From Streptomyces flaveolus (lineage in GTDB: Bacteria > Actinomycetota > Actinomycetes > Streptomycetales > Streptomycetaceae), in the NCBI RefSeq assembly GCF_000716535.1, contig NZ_JNWV01000041.1, positions 7,599 to 71,598 of the forward strand: a stretch of DNA of 64,000 bases, written 5' to 3'. Positions within the stretch are counted from its first letter, which is position 1, and each line of letters begins with the position of its first letter. Position numbers and translations under genes: made by a program. Below, piece after piece: positions 54,354 through 63,311 of this stretch. Below the pieces are notes generated by a model. It saw only the letters and a list, made by a program, of their open reading frames with translations. It made no database searches and was not told the DNA's origin.

Positions 54354-55679
54354 GTGCGTACGACCGCACCCAAGTCCCCCCACATATCCGGCAGATGGCG
54401 CCGGGTCGGCTCGGCAGCCGCGGCCACCGCCGCGCTCCTGTTCGCCGGGCTGGGCACCGCAGCCCACGCGGACGCCGCCACCCCGGCCAAGTCCGCGGCA
54501 CCGGACGTGACCTGGACCGCCACCCCCTGTGCCACCCCGAAGCACAAGGGCGAACTGGCCTGCCACTCCTTCCGCGTCACCGGCGGTGTCACCGCCTTCG
54601 AGAAGGCCCAGGCCCGGCGGACCGGCACGACCGCCCGCATCACCCCCGAGGCCGCCGCCGCGAGCCCCACCGGCTACGGCCCCTCCGACCTCCAGGACGC
54701 CTACGGCCTCACCTCCGCCGCCGCCTCCAACGGCTCCGGCGAGACCATCGCCATCGTCGACGCCTACGACGACCCCCACGCCGAGGCGGACCTCGCCCAG
54801 TACCGCTCCACCTACGGCCTGCCCTCCTGCACCACCGCCAACGGCTGCTTCAAGAAGGTCGGCCAGACCGGCTCCACCACCTCCCTCCCCACCGCCGACA
54901 GCGGCTGGGCCGAGGAGGAGTCCCTGGACCTGGACATGGCCTCCGCCGTCTGCCCGAACTGCCACATCCTGCTCGTCGAGGCCAAGTCCGCGACCATGAC
55001 CAACCTGGGCACCGCGGTGAACGAGGCCGTCAAACTCGGCGCGAAGTACGTCTCCAACAGCTACGGCGGCTCGGAGTCCTCCGCCGACTCGACGTACGAC
55101 TCCTCCTACTTCAACCACCCGGGCGTCGCCCTCACCGTCTCCGCCGGCGACGAGGGCTACGGCGCCGAGTACCCGGCCGCCTCCAAGTACGTCACCGCGG
55201 TCGGCGGCACCGCCCTGAAGACCTCCTCCACCACCCGGGGCTGGACCGAGACCGTCTGGAACACCTCCAGCACCGAGGGCACCGGCTCCGGCTGCTCCGC
55301 CTACGACGCCAAGCCCACCTGGCAGACCGACACCGGCTGTGCCAGGCACACGATTTCGGACGTCTCCGCGGTGGCCGACCCCGCGACCGGCGTCTCCGTC
55401 TACGACTCCTACGGCGTCACCGCCGGCTGGTACACCTTCGGCGGCACCAGCGCCTCCGCCCCGATCATCGCCGGCGTCTACGCCCTGGCCGGCACCCCGT
55501 CAAGCGGCAGCTACCCGGCCGAGTTCCCGTACGCGGCCGCCGGCACCCCCGCCCTGAACGACGTCACCAGCGGCAGCAACGGCACCTGCTCCACCGGCTA
55601 CCTCTGCACCGCCAGGTCCGGCTACGACGGCCCCACCGGCCTGGGCACCCCCGAGGGCACGGACGCCTTCACCGGCTGA
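54354..55679 (+). CDS. Secreted S53 (sedolisin) family peptidase
   Basis: 441 aa from the GTG at 54354, which follows AGGAGG. The signal peptide ends near AHADAATP. The sedolisin triad is Glu/Asp in AEEESLDLDMASAV and Ser in GGTSASAP. There is little room for the ~180-residue propeptide of classical sedolisins, so this is a short form. It is probably an extracellular acid peptidase. Confidence 0.9.
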   Translation: MRTTAPKSPHISGRWRRVGSAAAATAALLFAGLGTAAHADAATPAKSAAPDVTWTATPCATPKHKGELACHSFRVTGGVTAFEKAQARRTGTTARITPEAAAASPTGYGPSDLQDAYGLTSAAASNGSGETIAIVDAYDDPHAEADLAQYRSTYGLPSCTTANGCFKKVGQTGSTTSLPTADSGWAEEESLDLDMASAVCPNCHILLVEAKSATMTNLGTAVNEAVKLGAKYVSNSYGGSESSADSTYDSSYFNHPGVALTVSAGDEGYGAEYPAASKYVTAVGGTALKTSSTTRGWTETVWNTSSTEGTGSGCSAYDAKPTWQTDTGCARHTISDVSAVADPATGVSVYDSYGVTAGWYTFGGTSASAPIIAGVYALAGTPSSGSYPAEFPYAAAGTPALNDVTSGSNGTCSTGYLCTARSGYDGPTGLGTPEGTDAFTG

Positions 55680-55698
55680 GCACCCACCGCGGAACGGG

Positions 55699-55730
55699 CG
55701 GGCCACGGCACCCAGCCGTGGCCCGTTTTC
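55699..55730 (+). terminator. Rho-independent terminator of the sedolisin gene
   Basis: An 11-bp stem (55699-55709 with 55715-55725), 5-nt loop, then TTTT. Confidence 0.85.
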
Positions 55731-55965
55731 GCGTCCCCGTGAGAACATCGACGCGACGCCTCACCCGACCGCTTCCACTCCGACCTCGTTGCCCGGCGTG
55801 ACCTGCCGTGATACACAGAGTGACCGAACGGGCTATTCGTACGAAACCCGCCAGTCAATGACGCCAAGTCGACATACGTTGGCGACGTTGTCGGCGACAA
55901 TGAGGCCTGACCTCTGCACACCGCAGGGGCACTCACGGAACTACCCACCAGGGGCGGTGACTTAC

Positions 55966-56274
55966 ATGCTCTTTGCGGCCGACAAGGGAGACATCAACAC
56001 CATCATCGGCGGGATCGCTCCGGACTGGGGCCCCTTCGGCAGCCTGGGCAACGAGGCCAAGGTGATGATCGAGGTGGTCATGGCCGTGGCCATCCTCCTC
56101 TGCCTCGGCATCGCGGTGTGGGGCGCGGCGAAGCAGCGCATCGGCGCCACGGCCCTCCGGGACACCTTCAGCGCCGAACAGGGCAAGGGCCTCATCATCG
56201 CCGGGCTCACCGGGGTGTTCATCATCGGGTCCCTCGGCACACTGTTCACGATCGTGTACGGCATGGCGGTCTAG
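55966..56274 (+). CDS. Small two-TM protein, first gene of the T4SS-like operon
   Basis: 102 aa from the ATG at 55966 (MLFAADKGD). Two hydrophobic helices (~32-50 and ~75-95) with a short loop between. Size and topology fit a VirB2/TrbC-like or TcpD-like subunit, but no sequence signature proves it. The 235-nt gap before it contains the promoter. Confidence 0.7.
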   Translation: MLFAADKGDINTIIGGIAPDWGPFGSLGNEAKVMIEVVMAVAILLCLGIAVWGAAKQRIGATALRDTFSAEQGKGLIIAGLTGVFIIGSLGTLFTIVYGMAV

Positions 56275-56415
56275 CCCGTCCCCTCCACCCCACCCACCCG
56301 TCGTGCCCACCGGCTGAGGTTGCGTCTCCCTGATGTCGAGTCACCACACCGCGCCCCCGCGGGAACCAGCACGGCTACCGTCGTATGTCTACGAGGGTGA
56401 GGGAGCGCACACGGC

Positions 56416-57243
56416 ATGAGTCCCGGAGACGAACAGGGCTACGACTACCCCGAGACGGGCCACACCCGCACCCGCCTCCCCGACCCCGACCCCTACGGCG
56501 GCGCCCCCCGCCGCCCCCACCGCTCCTCCTCCCGCAGCCTGGTCACGGTGGTAGGCGTAGTAGTCCTCCTCATCGCCGCCATCGCCTTCGCGAACAGGGG
56601 GGAGGATTCGCCGGGTGACGGGACGACAACAAAGGACGATCAGCCACGGGCTGCGTCGACCGCGGCGAGTGGGACCAAGCCGGTGGACACGAAGACCGGC
56701 AACATCCCGACCGGGTTCCCGCACACCGAACAGGGGGCACAGAGCGCGGCGGCGAATTACGCGGTGGCACTGGGTTCCGCCGAGATGTTCAACACCGCAT
56801 GGCGGCACCGGATCGTGGACACGGTCTACACCCCGGAGGTCGCCGCTGCCAAGCAGTCGGCCATGGACAGCGCCTACTCGAACGAGAGGTTCCTCGCCAA
56901 CATCGGCTTGGCCAGGGACGGCACCGCTCCGAAGGGCCAGACGTTCGTCTCCCGGGTCATCCCTGTCGGCACGAAGGTCACTTCCTCCGAGCCAGACGCC
57001 ACAACGGTCGAGGTCTGGTACACCTCGCTGTTCGGCCTCTCCGGTGAAGCCTCCAAGAATCCGGTGACCGAGGGCTGGTACACCACGACGTACAAGCTGA
57101 AGTGGGCCGACGGCGACTGGAAGATCGCCGACTTCCAGCAGAAGGACGGCCCAGTCCCCGTGGGCCGTGACCAGACGGCCTCTACCGCCGACGACATGAC
57201 GAAGGCCGTCGAGGAGTACGGAGGGTTCACGTATGCGCGCTAA
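56416..57243 (+). CDS. VirB8/TcpC-like protein (NTF2 fold)
   Basis: 275 aa. A charged cytoplasmic tail (~1-40), one TM helix (~42-60), then an extracytoplasmic domain. The C-terminal part has VEVWYTSLFGLSGEAS and YTTTYKLKWADGDWKIADF, a pattern of NTF2-like VirB8/TcpC domains. It likely anchors the secretion channel. Its last 11 nt overlap the next gene. Confidence 0.75.
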   Translation: MSPGDEQGYDYPETGHTRTRLPDPDPYGGAPRRPHRSSSRSLVTVVGVVVLLIAAIAFANRGEDSPGDGTTTKDDQPRAASTAASGTKPVDTKTGNIPTGFPHTEQGAQSAAANYAVALGSAEMFNTAWRHRIVDTVYTPEVAAAKQSAMDSAYSNERFLANIGLARDGTAPKGQTFVSRVIPVGTKVTSSEPDATTVEVWYTSLFGLSGEASKNPVTEGWYTTTYKLKWADGDWKIADFQQKDGPVPVGRDQTASTADDMTKAVEEYGGFTYAR

Positions 57244-58555
57244 CCACCGCGTCCTCAGGATCACGGCTGTCGTCGGAGCCGCGCAGGCGGCCACGATGCT
57301 GCTGGCAACCCGCGCCTTCGCGGAGCCCACTCCATCCCCCACCAAGAGCAACGACTCCTGTGACCTGATCCGCGGCGCCGCCAAGCAGTTCTGCGAAAAA
57401 GACAACGGCTCATCCGGCGGATCCCCCGGTGTAGGTTCCGGCAACCCCCTCACCGACACGCTCGACCCCCTCGCCTCCCTGGCCAAGGGATGTGCCGACG
57501 CCGCCGCCTGGACCATCGGGAAGCTCAGTGAGGCCGTGAAGGAGACCGCAAACGTCGACTTCACCAATCAGGCGTTCCTGAAGCAGTACGCCGTCGTCTT
57601 CGCCGCCTCCACGATCCTCACGCTCCTGCTCTGGCTGCTGGCCGTCGCCAAGCGAGCCGTACGCGGCGTCCCCCTCACCACCGCCATCTCGGAAGCCGTC
57701 GGCTTCCTCTGGCTCACCGTGCTGGCCTCCGCCTTCACCCCCCTGATCCTCTACACCGTCGTATCGGCGACCGACGGCGTCACGGACGTCCTCGCGAAAG
57801 CCACCGGCGACCAGGCCGACACCTTCTTCGGCACCTTCTCCGGCGCCCTGAAGAAGGGCAACGACATCGGCGGCGGCCCCATCATGCTGATCGTCGTGTC
57901 CCTGGTCAGCATCCTCGCCGCCGGCGTCCTCTGGCTGGAGCTCGTCATCCGCGCCGCCCTGCTCTACGTCGGCGCCCTCCTCGGCACCGTCGTCTACGCG
58001 GGCCTGGTCGACAAGAACCTGTGGGGCCACGTCCGCCGCTGGGCCGGCATCATGATCGCCGTCATCCTCGTCAAACCGGTCATCGTGATCGTCCTCGGCC
58101 TCGCCGGCGCACTCTCCGGCGACAGCGGCCCCGACGCCTTCTCCGCCGTCGTCTCCGGCCTCGCCATCATCCTGCTGGCCATCTTCGCCAGCGCGATGAT
58201 CTACCGCTTCGTCCCCGGCTTCGGCGACGAGATCGCCGGCTCCCGCAGCAACCGCATCATGCAGGGCGCCGAGAGCAAGGCCGCCGCCGTCATCAGCTCC
58301 CCCGCCACCCTCGTCGCCCAGGGCATCAAGACCCACAGCACCCGCGCCGACACCTCCGGCGGACAGACCGGCAGCACCCCCCGCCCGGCCAACCCGGCCA
58401 GCGGCGGCGTCGCCGCCCACAGCAGCCGTACCCCCACCGGAGGCACCGGCGGAGCCGTCCCCTCCGCCACGCCCGCGCCCCGCGCGTCCAGCCCGGTCAA
58501 CACTCCGCACGCCAGCAACACCCGCAACAACCGCTCTGGAGGTGAAGGGCGTTGA
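57233..58555 (+). CDS. VirB6-like polytopic membrane protein
   Basis: 440 aa. The signal-like N-terminus ends near RAFAEPTP. About six TM helices lie between ~115 and ~330, then a Ser/Pro/Gly-rich cytoplasmic tail (~360-440). The central region (LLWLLAVAKRAVRG, VLWLELVIRAALLYVGALLG) is typical of VirB6/TrbL-type channel proteins. It is coupled upstream (11 nt) and downstream (TTGA). Confidence 0.78.
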   Translation: MRANHRVLRITAVVGAAQAATMLLATRAFAEPTPSPTKSNDSCDLIRGAAKQFCEKDNGSSGGSPGVGSGNPLTDTLDPLASLAKGCADAAAWTIGKLSEAVKETANVDFTNQAFLKQYAVVFAASTILTLLLWLLAVAKRAVRGVPLTTAISEAVGFLWLTVLASAFTPLILYTVVSATDGVTDVLAKATGDQADTFFGTFSGALKKGNDIGGGPIMLIVVSLVSILAAGVLWLELVIRAALLYVGALLGTVVYAGLVDKNLWGHVRRWAGIMIAVILVKPVIVIVLGLAGALSGDSGPDAFSAVVSGLAIILLAIFASAMIYRFVPGFGDEIAGSRSNRIMQGAESKAAAVISSPATLVAQGIKTHSTRADTSGGQTGSTPRPANPASGGVAAHSSRTPTGGTGGAVPSATPAPRASSPVNTPHASNTRNNRSGGEGR

Positions 58556-60108
58556 CGACCGAGTCCCACCTGTCCCATCCGGTCACGCCCCGCCGTACGT
58601 ATCTCATCGGCCGCGCCCGGCCGAACGCGATCGTCGGCCGGAACCGCGAGTCCGGCGAGATCGCCCTGATCATCGCCGGCGCGTTCCTCGGCATGATGTG
58701 CGGCCTCCTCGTCCCGGTCCTGTCCCTGCGGATCGTGCTGCTGACCGGCTTCCCGCTGCTCGCGCTCGCCGCGGTCTACGTGCCGTACAAGCGCCGCACC
58801 TTCTACAAGTGGTTCGAGATCAACCGCAGCTACAAGCGCACCGTCAAGCGGGGCGCCGCCTACCGCTCCGCCGCCATGGAGGCCGGCACCCGGCTCGACG
58901 GGCGCGAGATCGAGATCGGGCCGCCCCCGGGCATCGGCCGCATCACCTGGCTCGCCGCGCCCTTCGGGCCGGACGAGATCGCCGTACTGCTGCACGCCGA
59001 CCGCAAGACCGTCACCGCCGCCATCGAGATCGAGGGCCCCGGCGTCGGCCTGCGCGACTCCGAGGACCAGGAGGCCCTGGTCGACCGTTTCGGCACCCTG
59101 CTCAAGCACGTCGCCAACGGGGACGGCTTCGTCACGCGCCTGCAGATGCTCGCCCGCACCCTGCCCGCCGACCCGGACGCGCACGCCAAGGACGTCGTCC
59201 AACGCGGTGACGCCCGCGCGCCCGGCTGGCTCCAGCAGTCCTACGACCAGCTCCAGTCCATGGTGTCCACCAGCAGCGAGCAGCACCGCGCCTACCTCGT
59301 CGCCTGTATGCACTACACCCGCGAACTGGCCGCCGAGGCACACGCCATGGCCCGCGCCGTCCGCGCCCGCGGCGGCAAGGTCGACCGGGACGCCGGACTC
59401 GCCGTCGTCATGGCCCGCGAGCTCACCGACATCTGCTCGCGGCTCCAGGAGGCCGACATCCGGGTGCGGCAGCCGCTCGGTCAGGGGCGGCTGGCCTCCC
59501 TCATCCACTCCATGTACGACCCCGACCACCCCATCGACCACATCCAGGCGATGACCCAGCGCAACGCCTGGCCGGCCGAGCTGGACGCCACGGAGCCCAC
59601 CTACCTCCAGGCCAAGACCCGGGAGTCCAGCACCCGCGCGCCCTGGTGCCACGCCACCGCCTGGGTGAAGGAGTGGCCGATGACCCCCGTCGGCGTCAAC
59701 TTCCTCGCCCCGCTGCTCGTCCACACCCCGGACGTCATCCGCACGGTCGCCGTGACCATGGACCTCGAACCCACCGAGGTCGCCATCGAGCGGATGCTCA
59801 CCGAGAAGACCAACGACGAGGCCGAGGCGTCCCGCGCCGCCAAGATGAACCGGACCGTCGACCCGCGCGACATCGCCGCGCACAACCGCCTCGACCAGCG
59901 CGGCGAGGACCTCGCCAGCGGCGCCGCCGGCGTCAACCTCGTCGGCTACATCACCGTCTCCTCCCGTTCTCCGGAGGCCCTCGCCCGCGACAAGCGGACG
60001 ATAAGGGCCTCCGCCGGCAAGTCGTACCTCAAGCTGGAGTGGTGCGACCGAGAGCACCACCGCGCCTTCGTGAACACACTTCCGTTCGCCACCGGCATCC
60101 GAAGGTAG
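58552..60108 (+). CDS. SCO6880-family T4SS protein
   Basis: 518 aa from the TTG at 58552 after GGAGGTGAAGG; the start overlaps the upstream stop (TTGA). Two TM helices lie near the N-terminus (~42-85), followed by a large soluble domain. The family, named after S. coelicolor SCO6880, accompanies VirB4-like ATPases and corresponds to the PrgI/TcpE-plus-VirB4-N-terminus part. No ATPase motif is seen here. It probably links the ATPase to the membrane. Confidence 0.85.
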   Translation: MTTESHLSHPVTPRRTYLIGRARPNAIVGRNRESGEIALIIAGAFLGMMCGLLVPVLSLRIVLLTGFPLLALAAVYVPYKRRTFYKWFEINRSYKRTVKRGAAYRSAAMEAGTRLDGREIEIGPPPGIGRITWLAAPFGPDEIAVLLHADRKTVTAAIEIEGPGVGLRDSEDQEALVDRFGTLLKHVANGDGFVTRLQMLARTLPADPDAHAKDVVQRGDARAPGWLQQSYDQLQSMVSTSSEQHRAYLVACMHYTRELAAEAHAMARAVRARGGKVDRDAGLAVVMARELTDICSRLQEADIRVRQPLGQGRLASLIHSMYDPDHPIDHIQAMTQRNAWPAELDATEPTYLQAKTRESSTRAPWCHATAWVKEWPMTPVGVNFLAPLLVHTPDVIRTVAVTMDLEPTEVAIERMLTEKTNDEAEASRAAKMNRTVDPRDIAAHNRLDQRGEDLASGAAGVNLVGYITVSSRSPEALARDKRTIRASAGKSYLKLEWCDREHHRAFVNTLPFATGIRR

Positions 60109-60122
60109 GGGCTGATTCGCCG

Positions 60123-61535
60123 ATGCGGGACCCGCTGTCCGTCCTCACCGAGGCCTTCACCTCCTTCCTCTTCGGAAAGGTGGAGACGACCCGGCTGCCG
60201 GTGCGCACCTCCACGGGCCAGGCCCAGGCCGTCTACCTGCCCACGGCCGCGCCCGGCCTCGGCGACTCCGGCGTCATCATCGGCCGCGAGGTGTACTCCG
60301 GGAAGGGCTACATCTACGACCCCTTCCAGCTCTACGGCCAGCAGCTGCCGGCCCCGCACTGGCTCGTCCTCGGCGAGTCCGGGAACGGCAAGTCGGCCCT
60401 GGAGAAGACCTACGTCCTGCGCCAGCTGCGCTTCAAGGACCGCCAGGTCGTCGTCCTGGACGCCCAGGGCGAGGACGGGGTCGGCGAATGGAACCTCATC
60501 GCCCAGGAGCTGGGGATAACTCCGATCCGGCTGGACCCGACGGCCGCCCTGAACCACGGCATCCGCCTGAACCCGCTGGACCCGGCGATCACCACCACCG
60601 GCCAGCTGGCACTGCTGCGCACGATCATCGAAGTGGCGATGGGCCACGGCCTGGACGAGCGCTCCGGCTTTGCCCTGAAGGTCGCCCACTCGTACGTCAA
60701 CGAGACCATCGTGGACCGCCAGCCGGTCCTGTCCGACATCGTGGAGCAGCTACGGCACCCCGAGCCGGAGTCGGCGGAGGCGATGAACGTCGCCATAGAC
60801 GACGTACGGGCCTGGGGCCTCGATGTCGCCCTGGTCCTGGACCGGTTGGTCGACGGTGACCTCCGGGGCATGTTCGACGGCCCGACGACGGTCGGCATCG
60901 ACCTGGACGCCCCGCTGATCGTCTTCGACCTCTCCCACATCGACCGCAACTCCATCGCCATGCCGATCCTCATGGCGATCGTCGGCGTGTGGCTGGAGCA
61001 CACCTGGATCCGCCCCGACCGGAAGAAGCGCATCTTCCTGGTCGAGGAGGCCTGGCACATCATCAACAGCCCGTTCGTGGCCCAGCTCTTCCAGCGACTG
61101 CTGAAGTTCGGCCGCCGGCTCGGCCTCTCCTTCGTCGCGGTGGTCCACCATCTGTCCGACGTCGTCGACGGAGCGGCGGCGAAGGAGGCGGCGGCCATCC
61201 TGAAGATGGCGTCGACCAGGACGATCTACGCCCAGAAGGCCGACGAGGCGAGGGCCACGGGCAGGGTCCTCGGCCTCCCCCGCTGGGCGGTCGAGATCAT
61301 CCCCACGCTCACGCCCGGCATCGCGGTCTGGGACGTCAACGGCAACGTCCAGGTGGTCAAGCACCTGGTCACGGAGACGGAACGGCCGCTGGTCTTCACC
61401 GACCGCGCGATGACCGAGTCCTCCAGCGACCTCGCGGCCGACGACGCCCTGCGCGCGGCCGAACTGGAGGCCGAGCAACGGGCCGCGGCCTTCGTGGAAC
61501 AGCACGTGGGCGACTCCGAGTCGACGGTGGCGTAA
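60123..61535 (+). CDS. VirB4-like ATPase
   Basis: 470 aa from the ATG at 60123, 15 nt after the previous gene. Walker A GESGNGKS (~85-92) and Walker B RIFLVEEAWHII are intact. VVHHLSDVVDG and the C-terminal arginine-rich region fit VirB4/TraC ATPases. It powers assembly or transport. The N-terminal domain of VirB4 is absent here and is apparently supplied by the preceding protein. Confidence 0.9.
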   Translation: MRDPLSVLTEAFTSFLFGKVETTRLPVRTSTGQAQAVYLPTAAPGLGDSGVIIGREVYSGKGYIYDPFQLYGQQLPAPHWLVLGESGNGKSALEKTYVLRQLRFKDRQVVVLDAQGEDGVGEWNLIAQELGITPIRLDPTAALNHGIRLNPLDPAITTTGQLALLRTIIEVAMGHGLDERSGFALKVAHSYVNETIVDRQPVLSDIVEQLRHPEPESAEAMNVAIDDVRAWGLDVALVLDRLVDGDLRGMFDGPTTVGIDLDAPLIVFDLSHIDRNSIAMPILMAIVGVWLEHTWIRPDRKKRIFLVEEAWHIINSPFVAQLFQRLLKFGRRLGLSFVAVVHHLSDVVDGAAAKEAAAILKMASTRTIYAQKADEARATGRVLGLPRWAVEIIPTLTPGIAVWDVNGNVQVVKHLVTETERPLVFTDRAMTESSSDLAADDALRAAELEAEQRAAAFVEQHVGDSESTVA

Positions 61536-61583
61536 GGGGACGAGGGGGCGCAGGGTACGCCCCAGCGGTCACAGGAGCGCCTG

Positions 61584-61611
61584 GGGACGCCTGGGAGTGC
61601 CCAGGCGTCCC
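61584..61611 (+). other. Stem-loop between the two ATPase-like genes
   Basis: GGGACGCCTGGG and CCCAGGCGTCCC form a perfect 12-bp stem around AGTG, with no T run. It lies in the 99-nt gap and may protect the upstream transcript or reduce expression of the downstream gene. Confidence 0.6.
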
Positions 61612-61634
61612 TGGGGGACGTAAGGGAGCACAGG

Positions 61635-63311
61635 GTGAGACCGGACGATCGCCGCGAGGACCGCCGGGACAGCCGTCGGGAGGGCCAGGGCGGCATCCCC
61701 GACGGCCTGTTGATCGGCATGCTCGCGTTCCTCCTCGGCATGACCGTTCTGGTGTGGACGGCCACGGGCCTGGCGGCCTGGTTCGCCCAGGGCGCCTGGC
61801 CCACCGGCGTCACGTTCACCCGTACGCCCCTGGCCATGCGCCACCTCATCGGCCGCCCCCACGACATCACCGGCGCCTGGCCGGACACCCCGCCGTCCCA
61901 GCTCTCCGGCTGGGGCCTGTTCTGGGGCCTCTTCATAGGCCAACTGATGATCCTCTTCGTCCTCACGATGTTCGTCCTGGGGACGGTGGCACGGTGGCGG
62001 GCAGGACGGACCCGGAGGTCTGCCGCCGAGAGCGGGGGGATGACGGGGGCCGGCCCGAAGGGCGCCGGATCGGTGACGGCCGGGCCGCTGGGTACCGGCT
62101 CGGGGGGTGCCGGGCCTGCTGGGACTGAAGTCGGCGGCCCTGGGGGCGGCGGGGCTCCGGCTGCCGGGTTCCCAGCCGGTGGGCCTGGGGTTGGCGATCC
62201 TGGGAGGGGTGGTCCTGGGGTTGGCGGACTCGCGGCTGCCGGGCCTGGTGCCGGCGGGCCCGCGGGGCCCGGGCTCGAGGGCGCAGCGACCGCATTCGCC
62301 CCTCAGCAGGAGGTCCCGGCACCTCGCAGGGAGGCTGAGCCGCTGGGACGGGCCGACTTTTCGGCCGACGGTGCACCTGTGGGCGGGTGGGAAAAGATCC
62401 TCATCGCACCCAGGGAAACCCGCCACACCACCGCGGCCCACGCCATCCAGAACGCCCCAGGGCCCACCGTCATCGTCACCTCCAACCCCACCCTCTGGTC
62501 GGACACGAAGGACGCGAAGGCGAAACTGGGCCCCACCCTCCTCTACGACCCCACGCACCTCTGCGACACCCCGGCCCGCCTCCACTGGTCCCCCACCACC
62601 GGCTGCGAGGACAAACAGACGGCGCTGCACCGAGCGACAGCCCTCCTGGCCCCCGTACGACCCACCGCCAAGATCGACCAGGCGGTGGCGGACACGGCGA
62701 CCACCCTCCTCCGCAGCTACCTGCACGCCGCCGCCCTGGACAACCGCACCATCCGCCACGTCCACCGCTGGTCACAGGGCACCCAGGTGCAGGAGGCGGT
62801 CCGCACCCTCCGTACCCACCCCAAGGCCGCCCCAGGCGCCGCAGGCGAGCTGGAGGCGGCCCTCACCGCACACCCCGAACGCCGCGACATCGCCCAGGAA
62901 CTGACGAGCCGTGCCCTCGCGGCCCTCTCCACGGTCAACATCCGCGAAGCCTGCACTCCAAACCGAAGTGATGCCCTCGCCTTGGATTCCTTCGTCCACG
63001 AAGGGGGCACGCTTTATGTGGTCGGTGAATCCATCGAGGACCCGCGGAGCGATCCGGGCGCGATGCCGCTCCTGACGGCCCTCGTCTCCAGCGTGGTCGA
63101 GCGCGGCCGGCGCATGGCCGAACGGTCATCCTCCGGTCGGCTCGACCCACCACTCACCCTGGTCCTGGACGACATCGCGGCCGTGGCCCCGTTCCCGGAG
63201 CTGCCGGCCCTGCTCGCCACCGGAGCCGACCAGGGCCTGCCGACGCTCGCCCTGCTCCGCTCCCGCGAACAGGCCCGCTCCCGCTGGCCCCACGAGGAAC
63301 TACCGGTCTAG
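61635..63311 (+). CDS. VirD4/TraG-like coupling protein with degenerate Walker A
   Basis: 558 aa from the GTG at 61635. Two TM helices (~22-45 and ~95-118), then a Gly/Ala-rich linker (~130-225) and the ATPase-like domain (~250-558). Walker B is present in LVLDDIAAVAP, and the following FPELPALLATGADQGLPTLALLRS matches TraG/VirD4 proteins. At the Walker A position the sequence reads IAPRETRHTTAAHAI, lacking GxGK[ST]. It is last in the operon, overlapping the convergent acetyltransferase gene by 4 nt. Confidence 0.82.
   Translation: MRPDDRREDRRDSRREGQGGIPDGLLIGMLAFLLGMTVLVWTATGLAAWFAQGAWPTGVTFTRTPLAMRHLIGRPHDITGAWPDTPPSQLSGWGLFWGLFIGQLMILFVLTMFVLGTVARWRAGRTRRSAAESGGMTGAGPKGAGSVTAGPLGTGSGGAGPAGTEVGGPGGGGAPAAGFPAGGPGVGDPGRGGPGVGGLAAAGPGAGGPAGPGLEGAATAFAPQQEVPAPRREAEPLGRADFSADGAPVGGWEKILIAPRETRHTTAAHAIQNAPGPTVIVTSNPTLWSDTKDAKAKLGPTLLYDPTHLCDTPARLHWSPTTGCEDKQTALHRATALLAPVRPTAKIDQAVADTATTLLRSYLHAAALDNRTIRHVHRWSQGTQVQEAVRTLRTHPKAAPGAAGELEAALTAHPERRDIAQELTSRALAALSTVNIREACTPNRSDALALDSFVHEGGTLYVVGESIEDPRSDPGAMPLLTALVSSVVERGRRMAERSSSGRLDPPLTLVLDDIAAVAPFPELPALLATGADQGLPTLALLRSREQARSRWPHEELPV
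62035..62290. repeat. Gly/Ala/Pro linker-encoding degenerate repeats
   Basis: GC-rich units such as CCTGGGGTTGGCG occur twice 27 nt apart. They encode the flexible linker of the VirD4-like protein. Confidence 0.6.

Noticed and set aside
55966..63311. Integrative conjugative element
   Set aside because: No integrase, excisionase, relaxase, Rep or tRNA-linked direct repeats, and base composition matches the flanks.
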